Positions 34,571-45,799 of a DNA stretch of 64,000 nucleotides are shown one piece after another. The stretch is from Trifolium pratense (Eukaryota; Streptophyta; Magnoliopsida; Fabales; Fabaceae), in assembly GCF_020283565.1 (NCBI RefSeq), contig NC_060060.1:27528001-27592000 (forward strand), in the 5' to 3' direction. A program made the translations under genes and the position numbers. Position 1 is the first letter of the stretch, and each line of letters begins with the position of its first letter. The notes under the pieces were generated by a model. The model was not told the origin of the DNA and did not search any database. It was given only the letters and a program-made list of their open reading frames with translations.

Positions 34571-37500
34571 CTAGCTGTAGTAGAACTTCAAGTTTGCTAT
34601 GTTCCACGTCCTGGGGAGGGTTCTTCCTTCCATAGTCTCTAAACGATATGCTCCTCCTTCAAAGGCTTCTTGCACACGAAAGGGACCTTCCCAGTTTGCT
34701 GCGAACTTTCCTCCTTTATCCTTTCCCATGGGTCTTTTCAACACTAGATCGCCTTCTTGAAAACTTCTTTGTCTGACTCTCGTATTATAACGCCTAGCGG
34801 CCCTTTGCTTTATGGCGAATTCTCTGAAATGCGCTCTCTCCCTTCTTTCCTCGATCATGTCTAGGTTCTCTTCCAAAGCTCTATCGTTCTCTTCCTGCGT
34901 TATGGTTTCTCTGCGCCAACTGGGAGGATTTATTTCCACCGGGATCATTGCGTCTGAACCATAGACCATTGTAAATGGCGCTTCTCCCGTCGAGGATTGG
35001 GGGGTGGTGTGATACGACCAAAGAATGGGCGAGATGTGGGCTACCCAGGCCTCTCCTTTGCTATCTAGCCTCCTTTTTAATGCCCTTAGTATCACCTTAT
35101 TCGCTGATTCTGCTTGTCCGTTAGCTTGTGGGTGCTCCACCGATATAAAGGTGTTTTTGATTCCCTTGCTTCGACAGAACTCCACGACTTTTTCGCTGGC
35201 GAACTGCGTGACGTTATCAGACACGATGTACTTAGGCAAGCCGAACCTGCAGATGATTTTTTTCCAATAAAAAATCTTGACCTGTTCCGCCGAGATACTA
35301 GATACTGGCTCTGCTTCAATCCATTTTGTAAAATAATCAACGGCGACGATGATCCATCGCGCTTGTTTGTAGCCAACTGGAAATGGACCAACAATATCCA
35401 CCCCCCACATGAAAAAAGGACATGGGGATAATACTGATTTCAATGGCTCTCCCGGCATGTGATGTAAATTAGCGTGTCTTTGGCATTTATCACAGTTTCT
35501 CACATACATGGCGGTGTCATCGTGTATATCCGGCCAGTAAAAACCTGCCCTTAATATTTTTCCTGCTAAAGCCCTTGAACCGATATGGCTGCCACATGAA
35601 CCCTCATGTACTTCAGACATAATGTGTTTTGCTTCTTCATTGCTGACGCATAGGAGGAGGGGGGATGCGAATCCCCTCTTGTATAGCCTGTTTCCCACCG
35701 TGGAATACCATGCCGCCATCTTTTTCAATTTGAAAGCCTTTTCCCTTTCTTTTGGGAGTTCATCCTTTTGGAGGTATCGGATAATGGGCGATCTCCAATC
35801 TTCCTCCTCTATCACCATCATCAAATCTTCTCCGCCAATGCTGGGAGTTTTGATGGTTTCTTGAATAACGGTCCTATGGCTTCCTGGTTTTTTCGTACTC
35901 GCCAGTTTTGATAGTAGATCTGCTCTCATGTTTTGTTCGCGAGGAACATAAACTAACTCGAAAAAGTCAAAGTGTTTAGCTAAATTTTGCACTCCCTCCA
36001 CGTATTTGATTAACTGTGGCTCTTTCGTTTGAAATTTTCCTGACACTTGGTTGGTTACCAGTTGGGAATCACTCATGGCTTTCAACTCCTTCACTTCCAT
36101 ATCCTTTGCTAACTTCATTCCCGCTATCAGAGCTTCGTACTCGGCTTGGTTGTTGCTAGCTTTGAAGGCGAACCGTAATGATTGTTCTATCATAATGCCA
36201 TCTGGACCCTCCAACACTACTCCGGCTCCACTTCCCCGTACGTTGGAGGCTCCGTCTACCGAGAGGGTCCAAGGTGAGGTTTTCTCAGTTGTTGGCGGGG
36301 TAGACATTTCTAAAACAAAATCCACTAGTCTTTGCGACTTGATGGCCCCTCTGGGTGAGAACGTGATATCAAACTCTGACAATTCAACGGACCATGCTAC
36401 CATCCTTCCTGCTAAGTCTGGCTTTCTGAGGACGTTCTTGATAGGATAATCTGTTCTAACAACTACCTTGTGGCTTTGAAAGTACTGTCTTAATTTCCTA
36501 GCTGTGACAACCACCGCAAGAGATAACCTCTCTATCCTCTGATATCTTGTTTCCGCTCCTCTAAGGGTTCTACTTACGAAGTATATAGGCTTTTCTTCGC
36601 CCCCTACTTCCTGAACCAGAGCTGAACTTAGGGCTCTATCCGACACTGCAAGATAATGGTAAAGGGTATTGCCTGGTAACGGGCGCGTCAAGATGGGTGG
36701 AGATGCTAAGAATTCCTTCAATTGCCTGAAAGCCTCTTCACATTCAGGCGTCCAGGAGAACCTTTCGCTTTTCCTAAGAGATGCAAAGAAGTGAAAACCT
36801 TTTTCACCTGCGCATGATAGGAATCTGGACAACGCCGCTATTCTGCCTATCAGTGTTTGGACCTCTTTCACGGATGTAGGGCTTCTCATGTCTATGATGG
36901 CTTGACATTTTTCCGGATTGGCCTCTATTCCTCTGTTAGTGAGCATAAACCCTAGGAATTTTCCTGCTTGCACCCCGAAAGAACATTTTGCTGGGTTTAG
37001 CCTCATGTTGTACTTTCTTACTGATCCCAGAATGTCCAAAAGATCTTCGTCATGGCGATTTCCTTCGGGAGTTTTCACTACCATGTCGTCAATGTATACC
37101 TCTAGGTTCTTTCCTATTTGCTCGGAGAAAACCCTGTCCATCAACCTTTGGTATGTTGCTCCTGCGTTCTTCAACCCGAAAGGCATAACGTTGTAAAAAT
37201 AATTGCAGGTATTCGACATAAAGGCTGTATGGCAGGCATCTGTGGGGTTCATCTTTATTTGATTATACCCTGAGTAGGCGTCCATGAAACTCAACATCTT
37301 GCATCCTGAAGCGCCATCAATCAACCTGTCTATGTTGGGCAGAGGATATGGGTCTTTGGGACATGCCTTATTTAGATCCGTAAAATCCACGCACATCCTC
37401 CACTTTCCGTTGGCCTTTTTCACCATGACGACGTTTGCCAACCACGAGGGGTATTTTATTTCTTCAATGAATCCAGCCTCCTTTAGTTTCTCCACTTCTT

Positions 37501-38497
37501 CCGCTATTGCAGCTCGCCTTTCCTCCCCAACCTTTCTTTTTCTTTGGGAGATTGGTTTTGTGTTGGGTGATATTGATAGTTTATGTGTTATCACCCCTTC
37601 ATCTATCCCTGGCATATCTGAGGGTTTCCATGCAAATAGATCAGCGTTGTCCTTCAAGATTTTGATGATTCTTCTTCTCTCCTCATTGGGCAACGCCGTT
37701 CCTAAACTGGTTGTCTGGTGTGGGTGATCGCCGATTTGAACTTGCTCCAGGTCTTCTATAGGGCTCACCCTTCTATCTTGAAATTCTTCCCTTGGATCCA
37801 TATCTGAATTTTCTATGATGTTTATGCCACCCGGAACTGTGGCTTGTCTTCTTTCGGATGCTCCATTTGTATTGGATGCTCGATGCCGTATCTTTAAGCT
37901 GGACTCGTAACATTTTTTGGCGAGGATCTGATCGCCTCTAACTGTTCCTACTCCTCCGTTATCGAGAGGGTATTTAATTGCTAGGTACAGAGTGGACATG
38001 GCCGCCCCCAATGCGTTAAAAGCAGGTCTTCCTATGATAATGTTGTAGGAGGTGAAAGGAGTTTTTACTACCAGATATCGCACTTTGATAGTTTTGGCAT
38101 TACTACCCTCTCCAAAGGTAGTGAGTAGTGAGGCGTAGCCCATTACATCTACTTGTTCTCCGGAAAAACCAACCAGAGCTCCTGTGTATGGTTGCAATTG
38201 CTCCTCTGCTAATTGCATGACCTTGAAAGCTTCCCAGTACATAATGTCCGCTGAACTCCCTGAGTCGATCAATACTCTCTTTACATCGCAGTTCAGAATT
38301 TGGACTTGTATTACTAAGGGGTCATCATCATGAGGCGCTACCTCCAGTCCATCCTTTGCAGTAAATGCCAAATCCGGAACGTCGAGTGGTTGGGGTTGTC
38401 TCACGAGGTATATCTCCGAGATGGCTCGGCGTACATATCTTTTCCTTGCTGAGCTTGACTCACCTCCTCCTGAGAATCCTCCTGCTATTGTATTCAC
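34571..38497 (-). CDS. Tat-type Pol polyprotein: PR-RT-RNase H-aRNase H-integrase (1308 aa)
   Basis: An uninterrupted pol frame on the minus strand. The listed start is a GTG (38497); the frame is open further upstream to about 38550 and would normally be reached from gag. Protease: LIDSGSSADIMYW, Asp78. RT: about 325-520 with YIDDM at 468-472. RNase H 1: about 580-705, degenerate. Archaeal-type RNase H: about 742-870, with candidate acidic residues Asp748, Glu787, Asp810 and Asp860. Integrase: HHCC zinc module about 964-1005, catalytic Asp1034, Asp1094 and Glu1130. One oddity is DNVTQF in the integrase, where DNGTQF is usual. The product would copy the RNA genome, remove RNA and insert the cDNA. 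All active-site residues seem present, so this could still serve in trans if translated; gag upstream is broken. Confidence 0.93.
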   Translation of the reverse strand: MNTIAGGFSGGGESSSARKRYVRRAISEIYLVRQPQPLDVPDLAFTAKDGLEVAPHDDDPLVIQVQILNCDVKRVLIDSGSSADIMYWEAFKVMQLAEEQLQPYTGALVGFSGEQVDVMGYASLLTTFGEGSNAKTIKVRYLVVKTPFTSYNIIIGRPAFNALGAAMSTLYLAIKYPLDNGGVGTVRGDQILAKKCYESSLKIRHRASNTNGASERRQATVPGGINIIENSDMDPREEFQDRRVSPIEDLEQVQIGDHPHQTTSLGTALPNEERRRIIKILKDNADLFAWKPSDMPGIDEGVITHKLSISPNTKPISQRKRKVGEERRAAIAEEVEKLKEAGFIEEIKYPSWLANVVMVKKANGKWRMCVDFTDLNKACPKDPYPLPNIDRLIDGASGCKMLSFMDAYSGYNQIKMNPTDACHTAFMSNTCNYFYNVMPFGLKNAGATYQRLMDRVFSEQIGKNLEVYIDDMVVKTPEGNRHDEDLLDILGSVRKYNMRLNPAKCSFGVQAGKFLGFMLTNRGIEANPEKCQAIIDMRSPTSVKEVQTLIGRIAALSRFLSCAGEKGFHFFASLRKSERFSWTPECEEAFRQLKEFLASPPILTRPLPGNTLYHYLAVSDRALSSALVQEVGGEEKPIYFVSRTLRGAETRYQRIERLSLAVVVTARKLRQYFQSHKVVVRTDYPIKNVLRKPDLAGRMVAWSVELSEFDITFSPRGAIKSQRLVDFVLEMSTPPTTEKTSPWTLSVDGASNVRGSGAGVVLEGPDGIMIEQSLRFAFKASNNQAEYEALIAGMKLAKDMEVKELKAMSDSQLVTNQVSGKFQTKEPQLIKYVEGVQNLAKHFDFFELVYVPREQNMRADLLSKLASTKKPGSHRTVIQETIKTPSIGGEDLMMVIEEEDWRSPIIRYLQKDELPKEREKAFKLKKMAAWYSTVGNRLYKRGFASPLLLCVSNEEAKHIMSEVHEGSCGSHIGSRALAGKILRAGFYWPDIHDDTAMYVRNCDKCQRHANLHHMPGEPLKSVLSPCPFFMWGVDIVGPFPVGYKQARWIIVAVDYFTKWIEAEPVSSISAEQVKIFYWKKIICRFGLPKYIVSDNVTQFASEKVVEFCRSKGIKNTFISVEHPQANGQAESANKVILRALKRRLDSKGEAWVAHISPILWSYHTTPQSSTGEAPFTMVYGSDAMIPVEINPPSWRRETITQEENDRALEENLDMIEERRERAHFREFAIKQRAARRYNTRVRQRSFQEGDLVLKRPMGKDKGGKFAANWEGPFRVQEAFEGGAYRLETMEGRTLPRTWNIANLKFYYS

Positions 38498-38532
38498 AGA
38501 GATCCTTTCCTTTGGAGGCTCTCTACTTGGCC

Positions 38533-39708
38533 CTAGGGGATCCCGTGGCTCTTGTCTGGGATTTTGGGCACGACGACCCGGCCTTGAGCTGCATCGTCTA
38601 TAAACCTCCGGAGGTGTCCGCTTTTAATCAGTTCTTCGATTAAATCTCTTAGGCGGAAGCACTTTTCCGTAGAATGACCTCTACACCTGTGGTAGGCGCA
38701 CCAGGCGTTATCATTGAGCCCCAAGGGAATGTTGTTGGTTCTTTTTGGGGGGAGGTTTGCCAAACCACTGGCCAGAATTTCATTTAAAACGTAAACTTTT
38801 GAGGCATTTAATGGCGTAAAGTCTTCATTGGCGGGGTGATTTCTGAACTCTCTCCTGGGCGGTTGACGGTAAGGTTTACCGTGGTGCCTTTGCCATGGGT
38901 CTCCTTGATGGTTTCCCGTTTTTGGTCGCGGGTGTTCTGGCGCTTTGGTAGCACGTCCCATATACTCCCTCTCCTTGGCGTCTCTTTGCCTTTTCTCGGC
39001 GTTACTCTCCTCACCCTTTATATAACACTCCGCTCTCTTGTTTATTTCCTGCATTGACGAGGCTGGTTTTTGGGCTAAGGATTCGTTGAAATGTCCTGCT
39101 TTTAGCCCATTGTGAAAGGCCGCCACGAACATTTCCTGGTTTGGATTTGAGACCTTGATGGTAGCTTCGCTAAATCTGGCCAAAAAACTACGCAATGATT
39201 CGCCGTGGTTTTGGCGAATGGAAAAAAGGCTAGTTGATGTGACTTTCACGTGTTTCGATCCGGCGAACTGGTGAACGAATTTTTTGTGAAAATCCGCGTA
39301 ACTTTCTATTGAATTCCTTGGAAGGTTCATGTATCAACGCAAGGCTACATCCTTGAAGGTGCCGGCTAGTAGTTTACATTTCAGGTGTTCCGGAGCATTG
39401 ATTATGGCGGTTTGTGTTCCAATTGCCATCAGATGCTCTCGAGGGTCAGTTTTTCCGTCAAAGGTAGGAAGGTGAGGAACCTTGATTGCTTCCATGACTT
39501 GGGTATCCCATAAGTGCTGCGCTAAAGGCTGTACATCCATGATGCTCTCTCCTTCCTCCTCTTCTGAAATCATTTTCGCTTTTTCTTTCTCATGTGTCCT
39601 TTCGGCCTCGATGGCCGCAATCTGTGTCTGTAAGCGCCGTATTTCTACCACGGCGGCTTGCAAGGTGTTAACGCTAGAACTGTCGTTATTTCCGTGTTCT
39701 CCAGCCAT
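38533..39708 (-). pseudogene. Tat-type gag, with one nonsense codon and a frame change to pol
   Basis: The start is the ATG at 39708 (MAGEHGNNDSSSVN). An N-terminal coiled coil (VEIRRLQTQIAAIEAERTHE) leads into the capsid domain (HLPTFDGKTDPREHL). Within the capsid an in-frame TGA at 39334-39336 stands where related proteins have Trp, then the frame resumes (YMNLPRNSIESYADFHKKFV) with the rest of the gag domain and a CX2H-type cluster (WCAYHRCRGHSTEKCFRL). The frame ends in a TAG at 38533. The pol frame overlaps here with a one-base shift; a run of G/C at about 38540-38550 suggests either a one-base indel or a programmed shift. The nonsense codon would stop Gag early, so this copy is probably not autonomous. 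Confidence 0.85.
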
Positions 39709-39771
39709 GTGGAAATGTTTGATTTTTCGTCTAGTTGCTGTGATAGGCTGGGATCAAATGATTTTACCGCA

Positions 39772-39789
39772 GCCCCACGGTGGGCGCCA
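39772..39789 (-). other. Tat primer binding site
   Basis: On the minus strand TGGCGCCCACCGTGGGGC starts three bases inside the 5' LTR. The tRNA it matches was not determined. Confidence 0.75.
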
Positions 39790-39792
39790 AAA

Positions 39793-40262
39793 TGTTCTGG
39801 TAAAAAACAAGGGGGGTTGTATTATTGATTAAATGGTGTGATTACACTTGGTTCAATCCCAACAACCCTGGGAGTTTTATAAGTCAGATTCGGATCCCTT
39901 TACAAATGAAAGTATGGAGCTATTTATAGAGCATCTAGTCTTCTTCTCCAAGCAAGGATTCCTAGAAATCCGGTCTACAGCGCCTTCTTTGGTGACACAG
40001 CGTGAAAGTAGGGATGAGAACCTTGGTCTCCAAGCTATGGCGGTTATGGGAAGTTGGTTTCTTCCTTCTCAGGTCGGCTGTTCACACAGGGAAGAAGGAG
40101 ATATTTACAATAATACTAAATCTATTTTTTGGATATTGACACGTGATTATTGATCACGCCTTGGCCTCGTATCGCCTAATGGGGCGTTTTAGATCTTTCT
40201 GGATTTGGGCCTAATATTCTTTCTTATATTAATTGGGCTAGTTGGATTTGCCTCTAAGCCCA
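39793..40262 (-). repeat. Tat right LTR (5' LTR of the element)
   Basis: 470 bp, uninterrupted; TGTTCTGG to CTAAGCCCA on the + strand. It matches the two left pieces, 252 + 218 bp, with two differences seen. Confidence 0.95.
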
Positions 40263-40376
40263 TTTATATATATATATATATATATATATATCACCTCAGT
40301 ATTTATATAAAACCGTTTAACAATACTAATGGTTTCAGTGTATAATATCTGGAAACCATTTAACATACCAAATAGG
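40263..40376. repeat. TA microsatellite and right half of the AAACCAT-motif repeat
   Basis: (TA)n at 40266-40291 is followed by ATGGTTTCAGTGTATAATAT and CTGGAAACCATTT, matching blocks left of the Tat element at 14794-14861. Confidence 0.6.
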
Positions 40377-41560
40377 ATGAGATTCCGAAAATACCAAATA
40401 GGATTAATATTAGTTTGTCTAGCTTTATCGTTCGATTATTCGAGGGATGAGCAGATGTAAACTCGTCGGTCCCCTTTTTAATCCAATTTTATTTATTAAT
40501 TTTATTTGCGGAAGACAAAGCGCATGACCAGCGTTCGGTCATTCGAGGGATGAGCGGATGTAAACTTGCCGGTCCTCTTTTAATCCACATTTTATTTATT
40601 ACAATTTATTTTTTAAGTTTTTATTATTTTATACTTTTTGGTTTAAATTAAACAAATTAAATAAATTATATGAATAAATAAAAAAATAAAAAACAAATAA
40701 CATCGCAGGGGTGCAGCTAGCAGTGAAAGAATACAGGCCGACCCACATCGCAGGGGTGCAGAAAGTAAGCAAGCGGGGTGCAGCTAGCAGGAGGGGCGCA
40801 ACAACAAACAAAAATCAGGGGGATGATATGGGCCGTCTGATTGATCTGACAGTCTTGATGAGATCATGATGCTGCAGAATCTTGGCCGTCTGATGGAAAT
40901 CAACGGCCTGTAACAAGAGTTTCGCGTTATGCGCGCGCGCACTGGATCCACGTCTGATTTAATATTATTTTTTTTGGCTTATGCACCATACATAAGGAAA
41001 TGTCTTATTCACCATAACTTTGCCACATTTAATATAGGCTGTAATGAAAATATAGACCATGAAAATATTACTAATCGAAGATAATACAATTTATGTAAGA
41101 AGTTTAAAAGATTGATGTATTTAGACTAAATACATCAATTTTACCATGTATTTAAAAAGTGAACTTTTTTGGCTTAATTGCAATTTTGACCCCAAAGTTT
41201 CACAATTGTGCGATTTTGATTACACAAGTTTTAATTGTGTGATTTTAACCCTCTAAGTTTGATAACTGTGCGATCGCCCCCCCCCCCCCCCCCCCCCCAA
41301 AAGTCACGTCTAAAATAAATAAAATTAAGTAAAAAAATAAAATACTCGCCCTATCACGTCTTATAGACAAATTTTACTTTTCTAAATTTATTACATAATT
41401 AATGTATTTGGATTAATTTCAAATACATTAATTATATTATATAATGAATATTTTTTTTGGTGAATATATATTATATAATGAATTTAAAACACGGGGAATA
41501 AATGATTGAATCTCTTAATATGAGCCAAATTTTAATTTTAATTTGTGAACCAACAATAAA
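40377..41560. other. Repeat-rich spacer
   Basis: Two copies of ATTCGAGGGATGAGC with GATGTAAACT (40439 and 40542). Two to three copies of CGCAGGGGTGCAG (40704-40790). A TCTGATTGATCTGACA / TGGCCGTCTGAT motif pair (about 40850-40900). A run of 22 C at 41277-41298 inside a fragment of a GGCTTAATTGCAATTTTGAC-type element. No gene seen. Confidence 0.5.
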
Positions 41561-41720
41561 TTGGTTAAAACGGTAAGAACTTTGGTCTCGTAAGCATATG
41601 GTCAGATGTTTGATTCCTGGCTTTGTGTATGAAAAAAATTTGGTTGGGAGAACTCATTTTGTGTGTCCCATAGGTTCCCGACAGTGAAAACTCCGTATCA
41701 ATATCATGGTAAAAAAAAAT
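41561..41720 (+). mobile_element. tRNA-derived SINE
   Basis: TTGGTTAAAACGGTAAGAAC (A-box-like) and ATGTTTGATTCCTGG (B-box-like) are followed by a body with CCCATAGGTTCCCGACAGTG and a short A-run near 41711. A different family from the SINE at 8222. No TSD resolved. Confidence 0.6.
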
Positions 41721-42050
41721 TATGAATTTCAAAAATTGAAATTTGTTTGTAAAATATCTTGGGAGTAGTGAATAGTGATTGTGATTTCTTTTTTTTATCC
41801 GAAGTGGTAATTCACTGAAATTAAACTCACACAATTTTGAGATTCCAGGTTCGAAGCAATGTCACAACGTCGGCGCGCGTTGCCGTCCACAATCGTGATG
41901 ATGACGTCTCCGCGAGCATTTCAACAACACAGGCTTGAGCCACCATCACAATCCGCGTTGGTCAATGTCCCGATCGATTGGCGGACCGATTCACACCGTT
42001 CCACATCCGGCCGAGACACATCGTCATCTCTCATCCTCTTCTCTCTCGAT

Positions 42051-42082
<32 letters not shown>

Positions 42083-42324
42083 ATCTTTTCATCTTTCTCT
42101 GACGGTACTTATTCGCTATCGATCTCTCGCAAATATTTAGCCTTGAACATAATTTACTGTGTCGAGTGAGATTGCATTCGCAAACAACCCGACTCGTCGA
42201 CAACGCCTCGTGGTGCGACAAGGTCTGAGCAGAACGAGGCTCTCACCCTTTCAGCTTAACAATTTTGACATTTTTTACCAGCTAAAATTTATGAGACCAT
42301 ATTACTATATATTTATTTATTGGG
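41721..42324. other. Spacer, locally GC-rich, no gene recognised
   Basis: 41860-42040 is unusually GC- and CpG-rich for this window and carries a 93-codon frame (41859-42140), Ser/Arg-rich with no motif. It could be a fragment of a transposon, but nothing supports a gene. Confidence 0.35.
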
Positions 42325-42495
42325 TCTTGTTAACATGTTCATATAAGACACATGTTAATGTATCTTAATATAGAAATTCGACATTTAATGATACAAAAAA
42401 TTTAATGCTTGAAAAGTTAAAATGCACAAATTTTAAAGTATAATATATATTTTTGATTCCTTAACATGTGTTATATATGCACATGTTAACATTCT
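42325..42495. mobile_element. MITE, TTAACATG family (diverged copy)
   Basis: Left TTGTTAACATGTTCAT...ACACATGTTAATG recurs inverted as CCTTAACATGTG...GCACATGTTAACATT at the right edge. It shares end sequences with the MITE at 45800-45966. Confidence 0.65.
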
Positions 42496-43190
42496 CCTTA
42501 TCTTTATCTTTACTTACTATAAAAGATAGAAGTTGCAACCCTAATTGGATGACAACATGCATGATGTCATTGGAAACCCTAACTCCTTTAATAATCCTAA
42601 TCCATCATGGCCAACCATTTCTTGACACCTATAAGCATGTGTGGGCCTATCATGTGTAGTCCAAAGTGACATGACAAGTGTGTCATGATCTTTGCACTTA
42701 GTGCATTATGTCATGTGTGATGCAAACCTATGAGTTTGAAGCTCATAGTGCAAATGTTTTATTTGGGTAGCAAGTTTGTATTTTTATCAACTGACCAAAC
42801 TAAAGATCATCATGCATGAAGAAAAATCAAACTTGCAACTTCAAATAGAGAAAAAAGATTGATGTATCACCATGAACAATTCTGAAATACAATAAGTTTC
42901 ATCATATCAAACAACCATGATCACACGTGTAATGTGGAATACTAAATAGAAAAAAAAATTCATCTACCCAAAATAAAATTGCATGCAACATTTTAATTAG
43001 CATCTAGCATTTTCTTTTCTACACCTAAATATCATACCCACCAATTAATAGCAAAAACAATACGGTGCATGCAAGGAAGACTTCATGTGCATCATAATGA
43101 TTGCAATGAGGATTAAATTTATAGGAAGAGATGAAAACTATCGATGGCCAATTTTCTCTTCCCATTTTTAACATCCACCTATGGATATTT
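42496..43190. other. Spacer, no gene recognised
   Basis: Rich in CATG-containing words (GACATGACAAGTGTGTCATG, CATGCATGATGTCAT). No coding frame or RNA gene supported. Confidence 0.4.
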
Positions 43191-44272
43191 AGAGGTTGAC
43201 CTAGTGTGCAAAAATTAAAAAATTCTACAAGTGGCGCGCAGAGATTATAAACCTCTTTATGAGTGGCGCGAAAAAATTATAAAGTTCTTTATAAGTAGCA
43301 CGTAAAAATTACGAATCTCTATCAATGCTTGGAGGTCGAAGTATCACGCAAAAATTATAAACCTTTTTATAAGTGGCGCGTAAAATTTATAAACTTATCT
43401 ATCAATATTTTGATGTTGACCTAGCACGAAAAAATTAATTAAAAAAAAAACTCTCTATAAGTAGCACACATAAATTATATTCTTTCTATGAGTAGCACGT
43501 AAAAATTATGAATCTCTCTATCAATATTTGGAAGTTGAAGTATACACAAAAATTATAACTCTCTCTATACGTACTTAGAGGTTGATAATTTTTACTTAGA
43601 GATTTTAACTCTATAAGTGGCACGCACAAATTATAAACCTCTCTATCGATATTTAGAGGTTGACTTGATGCGCAAAATTTAAAAACTCTACAAGTGGCAC
43701 ACACAAATTATAAATCTCTCTATCGATATTTAGAGGTTGACTTGGCACGCAAAAATTAAAAAACTCTACAAGTGGCGCACAGAGATTATAAACCCTTTAT
43801 GAGTGGCGCGAATTTTTTTTTATAAAGTTCTTTATAAGTAGCACAAAAAAATTACGAATATCTCTAGCAATGCTCGGAGGTCTAAGTATCACGCAAAAAT
43901 TATAAACCTTGCGTAAACATTATAAACTTCTCTATCAATATTTTGATGTTGACCTAGCGCGAAAAAAAAAACTCTCTATAAGTAGCACACATAAATTATA
44001 TCCTCTCTATGAGTAGCGCGTAAATATTATAAATCTCTCTATCAATATTTGGAGGTTGAAGTATACACAAAAATTATAACCCTCTCTATACGTACTTAGA
44101 GGTTGATAATTTTTACGTAAAAAATTGTAAACCTCTTTATAATAGCGCGTAAATTATGAATCTCCCTATCAATACTCGAAGGTCGAAGTATCATGAAAAA
44201 ATTATAAACCTTTCTATAAGTAGAGGTTGAAGTATAAACATTTCTATTAAATTTTATACATGTCACGGGTCT
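43191..44272. repeat. Minisatellite with a 541-bp higher-order unit
   Basis: Short monomers of about 35-45 bp of the kind AAAAATTATAAACCTCTCTA plus TAAGTGGCGCG repeat throughout. The pattern of variant monomers from 43191 (AGAGGTTGACCTAG) recurs from 43732, giving two higher-order copies of about 541 bp. Small open frames here are artefacts of the repeat. Confidence 0.8.
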
Positions 44273-45799
44273 TTGAAGGCTCAACTACAAAATTTGATGT
44301 AACTGAGCCATCCAACAATATGGTGGTTCACTTTTGTATATTGTACTTATTATGATTTGATTTTTAAGTTTGTTTGCCCTTTTGGATGTAACGATTATGC
44401 AATATACTTCTTTATCCTATTATCAATGATTATATGAATGATTTTAAATTTCATCATCTTAACGTACTACTCATGAAAAAATTTGACCAACTTAGTTTAT
44501 ATTATTTGAAATGCACATCTAAACATTAGAAAATTAAATTATGTGTGCTCTTAGGCAAAAATTTAATTTTATACATATCATGGGTCTTGAAAACTCCACT
44601 ATAAAATTCGATGTGATTCTTCACTTGATTCACTTTACTATGGCGTTCCACAAAACTCGTGCGGGCCGACGACTAGTTTATTTTAAGCAAATAATTTAAA
44701 TTAAAATATCCCATCCAAATTCCAATCAACCAACAAATAATACTGGATAAAGCCGAACCAAGGAAAAAAAAAAGATAATGATGAAGCTAAAATTCAAATA
44801 AAAAATAATTGATCCCTACGCTGGTGTGACAAACAAAATCGTGGTGGCAGAGATTATCGCCCCTATACCCTATTAATAATAATTTTCTGATTGCAAACAA
44901 AGTACAAGATCTACATCTAAATTAATATTCAGAACTCTGAATTAAAAAAACACCCAATTTTAACAATAGTCCAATTAATTAGCCTTCCAAAATTACTATT
45001 TTAACCAAAATCACATATAGAACCTGAAACCGTGACATTATACCCTCTCATGCTGGCAAGTGGCAATCCTAGGAGATTCCGTTACGTCACTATGTAACCC
45101 AATAAAAAGAGATTAGATTTTTTTTGGTACTGCGTATCCTTACCTTAGGTACATGTGGAATTTTAAAGTAAATTTTTTGGAACAACGTAAAAATATATTT
45201 CCAGCCCTTAATTTTTTTTTATAATACCCCTTAATTTTTTTTTAATAATAGCCCTTAAAAATTTAAATACGGTCCACAACAACTTTTAAAATACTCTAGG
45301 TGAGTGAGTTGCTATCCCTTTAATTCTCTCCTTTCTAAAATTTGATATAAAAGATGCTAAACAGTGCTCCGATATATTAGTTAAACATATTAATAAAAAA
45401 ATTTAATTGAAAAATTATGGATTTAATATTTTAAAAATATAAAAAAAAATTTATCATTAATTTTTATTTTTAGTATGCTTAACAAGTATTGGAAGGACAG
45501 TTTTTAACATAACCTATTTGGGAATACGAGTACTTTTGATATTTTTTTTAACATGACTAAAAAATTGCTCTAAAAAAATCTATATTATAAAATAAATACA
45601 TTAATTATTTAATAAATCTAACAAAAATAAAAAAAATTTAATTTATACAAGAATAATTACCTCAAAAGCACTACCTATAGCTAATGTTTTCCTTGAATAC
45701 TCTTTCAATAGGTTAAGACGAAGAAATCAGTCAATTTCCAGCGAGGAGAGGATGTACAGTATGGATGTATCTATGATTACTTAAAATAACTTTAGGAAA
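44273..45799. other. AT-rich spacer, no gene recognised
   Basis: Contains a weak direct repeat (CACGGGTCTTTGAAGGCTCA at 44266, ATGGGTCTTGAAAACTCCA at about 44580) and long A/T runs. No coding frame supported. Confidence 0.45.

Larger units (their letters stand above)
15005..40262 (-). mobile_element. Tat-lineage Ty3/gypsy retrotransposon (host of nested insertions)
   Basis: Bounded by two 470-bp LTRs, 15005-15256 plus 21561-21778 on the left and 39793-40262 on the right, which start TG and end CA. Order on the minus strand: 5' LTR (right), PBS, gag, protease, RT, RNase H, archaeal-type RNase H and integrase. A long 3' region follows with a tandem repeat and three opposite-strand genes, then the 3' LTR. 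The second RNase H between RNase H and integrase is the known mark of the Tat lineage. Flanks share TTTATATA at 14997-15004 and 40263-40270; this may be TSD plus chance, since the site is AT-rich and gypsy TSDs are usually 5 bp. Subtracting the insertions leaves about 11.8 kb. I saw two LTR differences, so the insertion is recent. Confidence 0.95.

Noticed and set aside
34571..38497. Plus-strand frames across the Tat pol region
   Set aside because: They are antisense shadows of pol codons with no TATA box or motif, unlike the plus-strand genes at 22056-33382.
41859..42140. 93-codon frame in a GC-richer patch
   Set aside because: No motif, no splice partner, surrounded by repeats; possible transposon fragment only.
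43191..44272. CRISPR-like array
   Set aside because: Units are imperfect, without constant repeats and unique spacers, in a plant nuclear context; it is a minisatellite.
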